Assembly: GCA_015680685.1 (NCBI GenBank)
Contig: MNCI01012628.1
Location: forward strand, 98,740 to 162,739
Direction: 5' to 3'
DNA: 64,000 nt
DNA from: Gnetum montanum
Taxonomy: Eukaryota > Streptophyta > Gnetopsida > Gnetales > Gnetaceae
The first letter of the stretch is position 1, and the number at the start of each line of letters is the position of its first letter. The translations under genes were made by a program, and so were the position numbers. Positions 11,201-23,939 of the stretch are shown here, piece after piece. The notes below the pieces were generated by a model that had not been told where the DNA came from, ran no database searches, and saw nothing but the letters and a program-made list of their open reading frames with translations.

Positions 11201-14200
11201 GACACACAGTAGTGCAGCAAAGATTGACACTACAAGGGAGTACCCCTCATTGGGTACAAAGCTAACACACAACTATAGAAACTAACCACAAAGCAAACAC
11301 ACTAGGTGGAGTGCCAGTTCCAACGTTGCAATGAGAGCAAGGAAAAAGCTATAATCAAGAATGGACTATAGAAGTTGGTACCCTACCAATGAAAGCATAC
11401 TTGGGGGTTAAGGAGGCCAATCACATTAAACTATCTTAAGACAAGGCTGTTGTAGACACGTGCTCACTAGACAGGCCTTGCCAGGGTCATAGAAACAATA
11501 GTAGCAACAATTCATGGGGAAGAAGGTCAACATGATATTATGAAGGGGACATGAAATTAGCCCACCATGCTCACAAGAGAACAAGGAGGCACAAAGTCAA
11601 CAATAGAATCATCATGCAAGAATTAAGCTTAGGAGACACAAGCAAGCAAGATGTAGGGAATGGGGACAACTATGCTACCAAGTCACCAGGATCACTAGGT
11701 TGTAGTAGGGGATGTACAATGTAGGAAGGCTTGACAGTGTAGTTAGCTTAGTCCTAGTATGTAGGGTAGGCCAATGGTGGTCCACTTCAATTAGCAACCT
11801 TAGTGAAGTTCATAATATACATCTAATTAAGACTAGTTTGGAGGGAAAGATCTTTAGAATAGAAGCGTAGGGACCTACTAGTTTAGTTAACAAAGTCCAA
11901 GAGTATACATAGATCATGAATTAGAATGTTTATCATCTTTTGTAAGGAAGTAATAAAAAACATATACAATACATAATTACCTCACGTAATAAAACAAGTA
12001 GAGTTAATTACTTTAGCTTTTGCCTTAGAAGATAATCCCAACGAAGGTTAGTAGAACCCAAATCTCGTAGGGGGGAGTGGTTCAGAAAACCAAGGCCAAC
12101 ATCACTTGAGGGATGTTCAGATGGCTATGCCTAAGGGTGTATGTATTTGAGATGTTTCCTTGAAACACAAGCCCTTAGATTAAGTGGTTTAGTGAACTAT
12201 TCCTAGCCCTTTAACTGTAACTAGGAGAGAAAAAATAAACTCAACACTTGGACCACCCGTAGGGGCACACCATGCTCCTGTTTGAAGGAAAAATCAAACA
12301 CCATAATTAAGGTGATAGGGATGGATGCTAACCATCCCGCACCTTTGTTCACCTATCTTAGGGGGCTAGACCTAGGCTTGGGGGCAATGGCTGGTGGCAC
12401 CCGGGGTAGGAAATCTGCCCTAGGGCCCACTAGTAACCACAAAGAGGATGGTCAGCTTTAGGTGAACCTTGAGTTACGGTGGGTGGCAAGGCTGACCGTA
12501 GCTATTTGCTGATCCCAAACTTATCCTTGAGGAGCAAAGAGTACCAGGACAAGAGTACATGTAGGGACCAATGCACTCAGCTGAGCATTTGTCAGACACA
12601 TTTAGAAATGCCTGTGGGGTTACCCTAGTGCCAGGAAGCCTCTCATAGGAAGACATACTAGAGCTACAACATGAACCTACATACTATTGGGGTAGATGTA
12701 GCCACATAAGCATTTCACACACTAGCTCAAAAATGCCTGGGGTGCAAGAACCTCGTTGGAAGATAAGACCTTATTGGGCACATGTTTCACAGGAGTAAGG
12801 ATGGATACCTAAGGACCATAGGGTTAGTGGTCCAACCCACATTTTGTAGAGTAGGACTTGGGCACTTGGTTTGGTAGGCTCACCCCTAGCAATGGAAGAC
12901 TTTTAGCTTCATGAGGGTTACCTTGGTTAACGAGGATGATTGGGTAGAATCTTGTATAAATATTTCATGGAAATGCACACTTGCATAAGAATTAGTTACA
13001 CCACCTTAGGCATTACTAGGGAGGCTATCATAGAGGGATAGCATTTACACACCACGATAGGGTTAGCGTTTCACAAAAATGCACATGTTGGTCTCTGCCT
13101 ATGCTACGATCTTACCAAGAACTAGTGTCTAGGGATGCACCCAAGGGAACCCAGTTGTAGTCTCTCTTAGGATAAGCATTTATGTAAAATATGCCTAAGC
13201 ATAAGCGTTGACAGAAAATGAGACTTAGGACCTGCATTTCTGGGAAATGCACCTTAGGGAAGGTAGTTACGTTAAATACCTTGAAGATTAGCGGGGCAGC
13301 CGCTATTGCCTAGATTACCACTTGGGGGCTATGATTAGAAAATCCTTAGTAAATGCTTTCATGATTTAGGGTTCATGAGGAACAAACTGTTACCATTGTC
13401 ACGGGGAGGCTAGCCCCATCTTTTAGGGAGTGTGGGTGTGGGTTGATCATCAACGGAGATCTCTTTTAAGATTGTTATTCCTTAGGTAGACCTATATTAC
13501 AGAGGGATAGCCAGGTAAGGGAACTCGGGGACCTCATTCCCTGCTAATGCCCTCCACTGCTTGTGAACACATAGATTCCTTTTCACACTTATAGGTTGGG
13601 AGCTTACCAAGGACTATAGTATGTGCATGGGCCGATGCACACGGCTGAGCATTTAATAGAGACACTCAGCAACGAGAGCTATTAGCACTACCTTACACCT
13701 CCTAGATATGACTGCTACCAAATCTTACTCATGGAGGGGCATATACGCATGATCTGTACGGTAGGACATGCACAGTTTCTCTTTTAAGCAATAGCGGCAT
13801 GTCTTATGGGATCCTTCTGAGGGGGAGTCATAGGCCTAGGTCGAGGACCTATGTGACCATGGCCATTTTACCTTCATATGGACCTAGATGCTTCATGGAG
13901 GGAACTAGGGGACTTTTTCCCCATGCCAAGCCCTCATGGGACCTTGAGGACATTCACAAGCACATATAGCATAACAAACAATCTTAATCCAGGACTAGCC
14001 TTAGGTGATACTAAGGATATAGAGTTTACATAGTCCACTAGGAGATGGATGGATGGTTTTCACCTAAGCACATTGTGGAATTAAGGTAAAGAATTCAAGC
14101 TAGAACTTTGTACACTAGGATTCCAGTCACTGATAACACACAAGAAATCCATAGTTGACACAATTGACACAGCAGTGGGTGCCTATAACATACAATGAAA

Positions 14201-14216
14201 ATACATTAGATACAGA
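8200..14216. other. Long stretch without an identifiable gene
   Basis: No reading frame here matches a family I recognise. A frame at about 8580-8760 is rich in Gly, His and Pro and could be a gag remnant, but that is a guess. Near 10470-10620 the block TTTTGCTATTCTCCAAAAATGAAAG is repeated as TTTCGCTATTCTCCGAAAATGAAAG. From 10860 to 13260 a short palindrome recurs (separate entry). Phrases such as ACTTGGGGGCTA and CTAGGGGACTTTTTCCCC resemble LTR or 3'-untranslated DNA of gypsy elements. No LTR pair or target duplication was found. Confidence 0.5.
10860..13262. repeat. Dispersed short palindrome family
   Basis: A motif of the form TTTC-nnnn-GAAATGCAC recurs: TTTCCTAGAAATGCAC near 10890, TTTCATGGAAATGCAC near 12963, TTTCACAAAAATGCAC near 13070 and CATTTCTGGGAAATGCACC near 13235, with weaker forms between. 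Each is usually followed by CTT.GGATAAGC or similar. It looks like a decayed tandem array whose unit held a small hairpin. Confidence 0.5.
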
Positions 14217-15360
14217 TTAACCATCATCTCTTGACTCATAGGCCCATAGGCCAAATAGCTTACTATTTTTGTACTTTTTTGTTGCTTCCATAAAATTGAC
14301 TAGCCCACCCTTTTCAACCTTACGGACATTCAGACTTAGCTGGATGTTAACACAAAGGTGACTCACCTTAGAACAAAGTTCTTGGTACATAGGGAGACAG
14401 AAAGAGTTGCAGTAGTATAGTTGATTATTTCTAGTTATTTCCTCAGAGGAATACCATCTTAACAAATAGGACTAGGTGATGCATGTGTGAAAGTAACAAA
14501 TGAATTGAAGGGTAGACAGGTGGTTCTCACTAAGGCTACTTACGTATAGGGCAACACCTACCATGATAGTGTTGATGTACTACAAAAGTTCTTTGTCCTC
14601 CATAGCACTTAGCCAGCTATCACAAGCCTCAAATCAAGCTATCCACTTATTTATTAACTTCTTGTAATTTACTTTAGTATTTATTTTACCATCGTGGGTA
14701 CTATGAACTAACACTTCAAGATGTTCACCACCTTCAGATGGACCTTTCACGGTAAACACCACCTTTATACCAAGCTAGGAATTCTCGTTTGATAAGTCAA
14801 CAAAACTTTCATCTACCCCATGAGCCATCAACGATATTGTTGGCATAGCAAATGTAATAGTTGGCACTGCAGGTAGTGTTGAGTGGATTCAAATACAAAT
14901 TCATAAACATAAGAGAGATCACTCCACCTTGAGGAATGCCAATTTTGCCAAGATTAGTTGGTTTCATTCCCATCTTTATCGATGATTTTTCTACTCATAT
15001 TAGTAGCTTAGGCAGGAAAAAATCAATTTGATAATTTCAAGTGGAGCATCAAAAAATGATAGTTGCTCTCTCAGTTTGGCATGGCTCATCATGTCGAAGC
15101 ATTTAGTCATGTCCATGAATTTCATCTTATGAACTCCTTGGAAGTTACATAGGTTGGCATACAGTGACAAGCAGCCATGGTGAGGCAAGAATTCATGACT
15201 GCATGGGGACATGAGTGGGGTAAGAGCCTTAGTTAGGGTTAGGTGAAGAGCACAGAGTAATGCTTGATTGTGTCAGTGAGGGATAGTTATAGGACAAAGG
15301 TCAACCTTACTAGGTGCCTTTGGGAATAATAATCAAAACATTCAGCTGAATTGGTATGAC
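14217..15360 (-). pseudogene. Group II intron-type reverse transcriptase/maturase relic
   Basis: Read leftward, the frames show successive RT blocks: IIIPKG (about 15315), SPCSHEFLPHHGC (about 15205), FMDMTKCFDMMSHAKL with the first catalytic Asp (about 15110), GIPQGGVIS..FMNLYLNPL (about 14935) and YICYANNIV (about 14850). In the last, the usual Y-A-D-D has become Y-A-N-N. After the RT comes KINTKVNYKKLINKW, then YINTIMVGVALYVSSLSE (about 14560), resembling the thumb/domain X of group II maturases, and an open frame from 14465 to 14217. Several frameshifts and stops are present. The PQGG and SPxSHxFxPxxGC signatures argue against LTR elements. It could be a mitochondrial group II intron fragment transferred to the nucleus or an unusual non-LTR element. 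Confidence 0.65.
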
Positions 15361-17500
15361 ATAGAATGGAGTCGACAATGCACTGATACTATCTCAATGT
15401 GAGACAAGTGATTAGGCTTCTTGTATTCTTTTATCAAGGTATATTGAAGATGAAATCCAAGCTTAGACCAACTCTTCATAGACATTGAAGGAACTTTAGG
15501 AGTAGTGATCTTAGCAATACTAGTCATATTAGTTACACATAAGCTTTTCATATTTATTTCTAGGGTAGTGAGAAAGTAGATGAAGAACACAATGTAGGGC
15601 TTGTAGATGACAAGACCACCAGGAAGAACAATCAACAGTGATGACACAGACAAAGCAACCAACGTAAGAAAACACATATTTTAGGGTAGGATAGTCACCT
15701 TAGGACAATGAAGTCTATAGGATAGATTAGTAGGTACCACACTTTATATAAAGCATGACACCTACTTTGGGGAAACCATCCCATACAAATGGAAGTGTAG
15801 CGACATACTGGAGAAGTGAAATGACGACAAGTTGCGATAAACATTAAAAATAGCATAGCAACAGTAACCCAATGTAGCTCAGCCAAGACTACTACTATTA
15901 AGGAGAAATGGAAGAATAGAAGTTGCATAGCAACAACAAACAGGAGCATAGTGAGGAATGTGAAAACTAAGTAATAGGATTTCCACATTATAACTATTTC
16001 TTATAAGTGAACACACAAGAGCGTAGTGACGAACCTCATACTCATGTAGTGAAGACACTTACACAAGTAGTGTAGTGATGAAAAATTACGTAGCAATGTG
16101 AAAACCATACATTACAGCAAAATAACATAACGATGAATGATTAACTCCATTGTAGAAGAGTGTAGTAGTGACAAAGAATGCAATGATGGTAAAGAGCACA
16201 ACAACAAACGTTATAGCTAAGTCGATTGCCTATGACAAGAATGCTAGGAAGGGAAGAACACCGTGATGCCATAGAAAATGCTAACAACACATGAAAATAA
16301 TTCAATAACATCCTGCATGGCCAGTAGGTAGGATAAAGCTAGCAAGCATATTAGAGATAGTTCACAATGAAGGTAATAGGAAGCTACCTACTAGATGAGG
16401 TAGAGGAGCATTTACTTAGGGAAGCACGATGATATGATTAGTAGGGTTACAAGAAATGACACTATTAGAGTAACCCCACTATATGATACATAGATGACAC
16501 ACTAGAAGGGTAGGCTAAAGGATAACATGGAGGAACATAACATTAATCCCTATCTTTCACATAACTAAATGCTAGCTGATGACTTTAGGCACTAACTAAG
16601 GAGGATGCTAGCTCATATATACAATAGGAGCAGCTGCTCGAATAGACATTACTATCTTAGCCACAGGGTCATCACCCAGAGGACTTTACAAATAGACACA
16701 TAGATAGCCATCACTGGATACAACAGGTAGACAACACTCATTAATAGTACACATCATTCACGACATCAAATATTAGTTTGTAGATAATCAATAAGGTAGG
16801 AAGGTGAAAGGATAGAAGGAACAAATAGGATTATGAAAAGTATAGAAGAATGGGAGAACTCAGGGTAACCAACCTTCACTTTATGCAAAAACAATAGTAG
16901 GGTTTAGCCATAGGCAGTAACCAACGTAGACTCTAGGATAGAAATAGAATAACTTTGCATTGCTTTACTTATTATAGTATACTTAGGAAACTGAAGCCTA
17001 TAGAGTAGGTAGGTAGGTAGGGACAACACTTTATATGAAGAAACGTACAATATGGTACAATGAGTAATGTAGCAAAGGAAACTATAGTAACAAGTGATGT
17101 ATTAGACAGATAGAGCATAGCAATGGTACAACTCCATTGCAGAGCCAAGAACTAAACAAGTCACATAGCAATAAACTAAAGTTGCGTAGCAACATCAAAA
17201 GTTATGTAGCGAAGCAACAAATGGGAATGCTTAGTTTACTAAAAGGATTTTGATGATATAGCAATTGAAAATATTATACGTTACAACCAAGAAGCATCTT
17301 AGATGTCAAAACAAAAGAGTGCAACAACAAATATAAGCAAAAAAAACTTACAAAAGTTAGATTGTGCAGTGACACAAGATTGAATCTATTGTTAACAAGC
17401 ATAATGGCAACAAAGGAGAGCAGCGACAATAAGGATAACAACTAAGTAAATTATATATGTGAAAACAAAGTAGTTTAGAAAAGAATGGTAAGTTCAAGAA
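15361..17500. other. Non-coding, low-complexity stretch
   Basis: No reading frame I recognise. A hydrophobic open frame at 15695-15988 (minus) is probably chance. From about 15780 to 17400 variants of GTAGCAAC and CATAGCAAC recur irregularly. Two segments near 15713-15765 and 16992-17045 share the pattern GAAG.CTATAG...TAGGTA and ACTTTATAT.AAG, suggesting an old direct repeat about 1.28 kb apart. Confidence 0.4.
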
Positions 17501-18409
17501 AAAGGATACTTTACATGTATATTAAGAAGATGAACATGGATGTTAACGAAGTATACAAGTCAAACAAAGATGTTTTGAGGATTGTTAAGAAATTAAAAGG
17601 CTAAAAAAATGATCTATATCTCAAAGTATATAGGAGAGTATATGTCTATTAGTAGATGTTTCATTGTAGACATCTTAATTTATAGATAAACATCTCTCCT
17701 ATGTTGGGGGTGTTCACAGATAGATGTCTCATCTTTAAAATAGATGTCTATATAGCCATTTAATAGTCATTGCATGAATTCAAATGAGTTTTTGAAATCA
17801 CCAAGGATATAAGAATAAGTGAATTCTTGGGAAGTGTGCAAGCATAGTCATTATCACATCAAAATCAAGGCTACTCAAAGAAATCTTGTGGTTTTTCTTC
17901 ATTGTATTATCATTTATATATCTTATATATTGTGAACTTCATTGAAAAGACTCTATAAATTTAGTTACACTTTCTCCTTGATCTTTGTCCTCTTTTATTG
18001 TAGCCATGTGGGGTTGATGTACTTCTTGAAGGAAGGCATCTTTGTTGAGCATGTTGGAACGTTGCAGGGTTGAGTGGGTTTGTAGTGACAAAATACCTTG
18101 GATTAGAGCTCACATTTGTAAAGGTTATGGGATCCTTTAAACCACATTTTGAGCTTGTTGGAACCATGTGGGATTGAGTGGTTTTGTAGTGATGAAACAC
18201 TTTGGAGTAGAGCTCAAATCTTATAAAGGGTGTGTTATACTTCAAACTACATTTTGAAGAAACAAGTCTAGAGATGTGCATGGATTCTACCCTCTAAGTA
18301 TGAATGTACACAAGTTGGGAAACCATGTAAAATTCATCATTAACTTTGGTGGCTACAACATTTTGATTGGGAAACTTATTCAACCTTCCTTCTGAGATCT
18401 TAATCCTCA
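17500..18409 (+). repeat. Copia LTR copy, probable remainder of the 3' LTR
   Basis: 17900-18409 matches the copia 5' LTR fragment at 3303-3812, sharing TTGTATTATCATTT, TTTAAACCACATTTTGAGC and the end ATCCTCA. The left limit is uncertain. 17640-17760 contains several AGATGTCT/AGACATCT blocks in both orientations, able to form hairpins. It shows the uninterrupted sequence at the site where the left-edge element inserted (TTCATTGTATT). Confidence 0.7.
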
Positions 18410-19905
18410 ATCAAAATTCTTATCTATGATTTTCTCAATGTTTTCCATTGATTTAGCTTCTTTTTGGATGATTCTCACTCTTTACCCACTCAAACTAGAC
18501 ATCTTTGGTCTTAGAAAAATCTCTCCCCAACAGGTCTAGTTACCCAAGATAGTGTGTATACCCTATCTAAGATGTCTCCATGCTATTGGAAATCTATTTG
18601 ATTCATTGGAATGTGATGATGATGATTTATGTGCAATAAATTAACATTTGGATTAGATTCCTTGGATTCTTGGATTTCCTTGTTGAGTTGAATTTCTTTG
18701 GTTTAGTTGTTATCATCCATCATTAGTTTGGATCATCATGTTGTATGTTTGTTAAATGGCTAGATGTTAGATCTAGCACCAAGTTTTTATGAATTGTTAG
18801 AGATGGGCTCCTTGAAGATGTTTTGTGTTTGAATCCTACTAGGATGCATTAGTATGGATTTTTTTAGGTCCTATCTTGCAAGAGAGCATGCTTCAATGTC
18901 TAGTTAGTCCTCTTTATTTGATGCCTCCAGAATGTTAAAGGTGAATCCTATTAGTTGTCTCTAGCATTGGTAATGTTAAAATGTATAAGCAAGTCTTGAT
19001 GATGCTTCTTATTGAGTTTGAAACTAATAATAAATTCATGCACATGATAGTATTATATTTGATTTGGATATATTTTGACTTTGAAATTAGGAAAAGGTAC
19101 ATATGATAACTTTGATACACATTTGAGATTCAGTGTGATGCATGCTAGCCTCCTTGTTTATGATGATGATAGGAGTTGAAAAATCATGGTATTATTTATG
19201 TTTGATGATTGGATGTTTGGCTATATGTTTGGTTGCTTATTTTGATGTTCTTAAGCTAATATGTTTTGTAGGACATGCATGCTCCATCTAACTCCCATGA
19301 GATCTACCCATTCCTCAATTGAAGATGGTGCCAAGAATCCTCATTCAGTTTTATATTGATATTTTATTTTTTATTTTAAATTAATTAGATTAGATGAAAA
19401 TTGGATACCTTGGATAGTTTACTGAGTTTTTCCTTATGTGCTTTATGATGTTATGCTTTCAAATTTAAGCATTGGAAATTTTTGTATTAGATATTTTAGC
19501 ATTGTATTGGAAATTATTTCTCTTTTTCTAGTTTTTGGATTTATGACTTTTGTATGGGCTAGGTTTTTGATATTATGGTAATCATTTATTCATGGTGATT
19601 CAAATTTACAATTTATTTGATTCCCTTATTCTTTACATAATTTTTTTAGTAGAGAATTTTCATTATTCTTTATCTACTTAGATTAAGTTTTCATCCTATA
19701 TGTTTAACATAATTTTATATTTTTACATATTTCTTTTTCTTTTGTTGTTTAATTTCATCTTTGTTCTTAGGTCATGGAGTCATGGTAAGTTCCTTCTACT
19801 TTCATTTGCTACATAGTTCATTCATTATCTTATTATCATAGTCAATCACTTATTATAATTTTTATCTAAAATAATAATCTCTAACCTAAGATTTAGGAAA
19901 GAGGG
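18410..19905. other. AT-rich non-coding stretch
   Basis: No gene, RNA or repeat boundary recognised. It is T-rich on the plus strand, like the leader or LTR of a gypsy element, and precedes a gag remnant in the same orientation. Confidence 0.4.
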
Positions 19906-19909
19906 TGTT

Positions 19910-20870
19910 ACAAGATAGTATGAAAGAGTAGGTTTTGATGATTTCTTCATTGCTTTGGTATGTCCAAATATGGTAGGTTTTAGAAGTAGATATGATCATG
20001 CTAAGAGAGAAAATATTTGGCATAGCAACCCAACATTAACATGTAATCTCATTTTTGATTAGATTGATGAGCCATTGACAAAATTCAAAGAACCTATTAC
20101 TCAAGTTTCTACTCCTACATAAGATAAGGATATTATCCAAATAGATATTAATAGTTATCTATTTTATTTTTTCATTAGTATATAGAGAAGAACTTAAGTT
20201 CATCGTTGATGCAAAATGATACTAAAAGTGATGATAGTGGTAGACAATCGATGGAGAGAGACATTATGGAGTAATTTTGTAAGCTAGAAGCTCCTACCTT
20301 CTAGTATGACGATGATTCTACCATTATAACTTAGTGACTTAAGAATATCCTTAAGGTCTTCAAGCTGATGGGTTGTATCCTTACGTGGTAAACTCTTTTA
20401 GAAACTCACCAATTTCATGGGTCTACTAGATATTAGTGGACTACTTAGGAGAAGGCTTGTCATTAGAAAGAATGTGATGTCCATTGGAGTAATTTCCTTA
20501 ATGCTTTCAATGCTCATTACATTCATTCAAAGTTTGTGGAGGTGAATACTAAGGATATTTACTACTTCTACTAGGGAAATTGGAATATGACTAAGTATGA
20601 ATACAAGTTCTTAGAGTTAATCCTGTATGTGTTTCATGAATATTCAAATGAAAGTTCTAGGACCATTTATTTTGTTCATGGTCACTATGCATCCATCAAG
20701 CTCATTTTCTTTCTTTGCATCTTTAAACATATGAGGATGCTTGAGTTCATGTACTAGACCTAGAGTGTAGTCAATTAGCTAAAACAACATGTTGTGACTA
20801 ACCTTAAAATAGGGACATACCTTTTCTTGGAAATTTGGGTGTTGCGACCAAAAACCTCGATTACTAGAAT
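19910..20870 (+). pseudogene. Ty3/gypsy gag remnant (chromovirus-like)
   Basis: Broken frames; the clearest part lies at about 20360-20690. It reads HQFHGSTRY.W, then VHWSNFLNAFNAHYIHSKF and GNWNMTKYEYKFLELILYV. This matches the WxxFxxxFxxxYF...GxMTVxxYxxxFxEL pattern of gypsy capsids. There are many TAG codons. No pol follows in the same orientation, so the element is truncated on its right by the LTR-like block at 21-22.3 kb. Confidence 0.6.
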
Positions 20871-21099
20871 GGAAAGGAAACCAAGGATCCCTAGTGTAAG
20901 AAGTTCCTCAACCCTAAATCCCTAGGGCCTTCATGACTAAAATGGGATTTGGGCCACCCTGGCCAATTCAATAGATCAACCAGCAACTTGGGAGATGTAA
21001 AATGTGGAAATATAAACAAATTCAAATAATGCATAAATAATAAATTTAATTGTATTTAACACAAAACTCAAAACTTAAAAATTTATTGAGAAAATAATA

Positions 21100-22282
21100 A
21101 ATAATAATTTAGAGAATTGTCTACAAAAAATGGTGCCTTGATGAGCAAGAATGGGGGTTTACTTATGTAAGAGTTCGAGTCCCATTGAAGTCGAGATGGT
21201 CTGTTCCATGATCTGGGTGCTAAGCCACTCTTGATGTTATCAAACTTTTCTTTGCTGCTATAACCTTGGATCTACTAATTGGGTCATTACTGGNGGAATG
21301 TTTGGATGGCAAGTTTCTCCACGATGGGCTTGGAATCTTAGAAGTGTAGTGTTAACACCAAAATTCACCAAATTTGAAGGCGTCATTACTTTCACACTTG
21401 GGTTTAAGAGACTACAAGTATGGGAACTTGCAAGAGCTTTTGAGTGCCTAAAAATGCCCTAGGCATGTAGTTAGGTATATGCAAATCTCTACTCATCCAA
21501 AATTTTGAAATGTTAGAAATATTTCTTGGAACTTGTAAATGGTATTGGAATTTAGCTTTCATAGGGTCTTTAAGCCATGAATGGGGTTGTAAATTGGCTG
21601 CCAAATTTAGGTGAAATGGGCATTCAAATTTGGGGGGTTACTAAACATATTAAGTGCTTCCCCCCATGGCTATTCTATTTACTAAGAATAGTAACCGGAC
21701 CACCCTGTCCACATTGGGGATGAATCTGCCATGCTGAGTTCTCCACCATGATTGTTGAAGTGGCTAGTCAATGTTGAAGTACATAACTTAATGAATTTTG
21801 CTTCTTATGGATTCCATGCTAGGGGTTTGAATTTTCCACACTAAGAGGAAAAATTTCTAGGATGCAGGGAAAGTTTCCAAAATGTATCGTTGGTCTTGAA
21901 GGAGGGGGGAGGAGGGTGGGAATTTTTCAAACCTCTCATCCTTCCATGCTAGTGGTAGGTGAGATCTACCCCTTGGATGTGTTTTCAGCATAGAAAAATG
22001 TCTACCCCCCATAAAGCCCATCAAATTGCCTTTTCTAGCATTCCAAAAGGCATTTTTGACCTCCCAAGCCCAAATATAGACATTAGGTGACTTTTTTCAC
22101 TTGGATAATTAGGCTTTGATCACTTATGAGGCATTTTTCAGCTCCAAAATTATAAAGTATGTGAAATTGCCCATTTTGGATTACAACTTTCACATTTACA
22201 ATGATATTTTGCCTTAGGTCTCATGGGGTGAAAGCTACATGATGAAGATTGGTTATAACATGCAAAATTTTTTGGTGTTTTA
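21100..22282 (-). repeat. 3' LTR-like end of the minus-strand Tat element
   Basis: 21900-22282 closely matches 51488-51871 (for example GCATAGAAAAATGTCTACCC and GTGAAAGCTACATGATGAAG), in the same orientation; similarity fades leftward. Its right edge follows the minus-strand 3' end of a gypsy pol and a purine-rich AAAGAGGGATCAT. The pair is read as the two LTRs of one element. The left limit is unclear. One ambiguous base (n) occurs at 21294. Confidence 0.55.
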
Positions 22283-22419
22283 ATGATCCCTCTTTGTTGG
22301 TGTTTAGAGGATTGACCTAAGAGGCATCAACAAAGAATTTAAAATAGAAATGGATATTATAACATTACAATGCATAGAGGCCATATGAGAATTAGGCTAC
22401 CCAAGTTACCAATGTTGCT

Positions 22420-22500
22420 AGTTTAAGGCCGTGGTGGGTCATGGTACCAGTTTAAGGCCCTGGTAGGCAATGTCACTATATTAAGGTCATAGTAGACTGT
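22420..22500 (-). repeat. 30-bp tandem repeat, about 3 units
   Basis: Units of about 29-30 bp beginning AGTTTAAGGCC on the plus strand. The reverse complement is the same family as the 57270-57890 array. It lies directly 3' of the pol end at 22534, as the 57 kb array does for its pol. Confidence 0.7.
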
Positions 22501-22533
22501 TGAAAGTAGGTTTTCTTATTGATGATTTATTGG

Positions 22534-23545
22534 CTACATGTAGTATGGATTCAGATAAGAATGATTGACCAGATTGGCCAGCTCATTTTCATTTATGTCA
22601 GCTATTCTAAATGCTCCATCTCCATGGGCTTTGGTGATAAGAAATGACCCTTCCCAATTGGTTGAGAATTTGTATGCATGCTCAAAAATGTCCTTGAGGA
22701 TGATGCCTCCCTCCTTGATCTTACGCATGATCAAGTCCTACCTCAGAGACTACAAAGCCAAGCATCTTACTAGTCTTAATACTGAAGACACACTTCTTAG
22801 GATTGAGCCTAAGCTCATATTTGAGGCATTGTTTAAGCACTAGATCTAGGTCATTAGCATGGTCATTGGCTATTTTAGACTTCATGGCTATGCCATCTAC
22901 ATAATCATTAAGCAACCTAACATGTAATCACTAAAGATATAGGTCATGGCTCTCTAGTATGTCGCTCCAACATTCTTAAGGTCAAAGGACATCATGGTAT
23001 AACAAAAAGTACCCCATTGGATCATAAAGGTTATGCTAAGTTGGTGTTCTAGGTTGATCCTAATTTGGTTATATCCTAAGAATCCATCCATAAATGACAA
23101 CAAGGCATGTTTGGCTATATTATTAATAAGTTAATCAGTACTAGGTAAAGGAAAGTCATCCTTGATGGTGGCTTTATTTAGGTCTTGAAAATCAATGCAA
23201 ATATGGATACTCCTATTTTTCCTAGGGACTACCACTATGTTGGATATCCATTTTGCATAATTGATAGTCTTAATGAAACTTGCTTGGTAGAGCATTGAGA
23301 TTTCATCATGAATTACCAAGGTCAAATCAAGTCTAATCTTGCATACTTTTTGCTTAACTGGTCTAATGCTAGGATCCAGTATGATGTTGTGCTGGACTAG
23401 ATGTGGGTCTAGGTCTAGAATTTCTTCCTGTGACTAGGCAAATGCCTTAATGTTATTTTGTAAGACTTTAGTGATGTCTTCGGCACATTGACGCTCTAGT
23501 GAAGAACTTAATTTATGGGTTTTCTCCTCACAACTGTGTGTTGTG
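22534..23545 (-). pseudogene. Tat-like gypsy pol: RT fused to the integrase C-terminus
   Basis: Read leftward: protease-RT linker (KLSSSLERQ), RT with AKWISNIVVVPRKN and HICIDFQDLNKATIKDDFPL (about 23330-23140), then YVDGIAMKSK, where YVDD has become YVDG (about 22900), and ELRLNPKKCVF...KMLGFVVS. Near 22735 it passes directly into the last part of integrase, ending NELANLVNHSYLNPYYM at 22534. Compared with the pol at 54-57 kb, RNase H and most of integrase (about 2.3 kb) are missing. The upstream part continues at 37284 beyond the 13.7 kb insertion. Confidence 0.8.
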
Positions 23546-23550
23546 ATAGG
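23546..23550. repeat. Target-site duplication ATAGG, left copy
   Basis: ATAGG immediately before the 5' LTR; identical to 37284-37288. It lies within the pol frame of the host Tat element. Confidence 0.9.
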
Positions 23551-23939
23551 TGTTGGCACATTTTGGCCATTTCATGGAACAAAGATATGAGACGATTGAG
23601 ACCTCCAAAATATTTCAATATAACTATTTGAAATGGTAAGATGTAGTTTAAAAAGGTATTGATTCCTATCATTCTTTTCCATTAGCTAAAGAAAGATTGG
23701 ATGAAAAGATGGAACGAATGAAAACAATAAATAAAATAACTGGCAAATCATTGGATACTGGTAAAGAGCGAGCAGGAGAAGGTGGTAGAAAATAGTGTTT
23801 CAGGCTACCAATATCTGTTCAAAGCATCTTCACTCTGCCTCAAATAATTTGAAAAGAATTTCAAAAGAAATATGAACTTATCAAAGAATGGAAAATTTTA
23901 GGAAATATGTTGATCAGTAAGCTGTTGAAGGAAATAGAT

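Noticed and set aside
15695-15988. Hydrophobic minus-strand open frame resembling a membrane protein
   Set aside because: Composition follows the local repeat-rich sequence, no family resemblance, and no supporting context.
21160-21200. tRNA-like T-arm text (GAGTTCGAGTCCC)
   Set aside because: No acceptor, D or anticodon arms could be placed around it.
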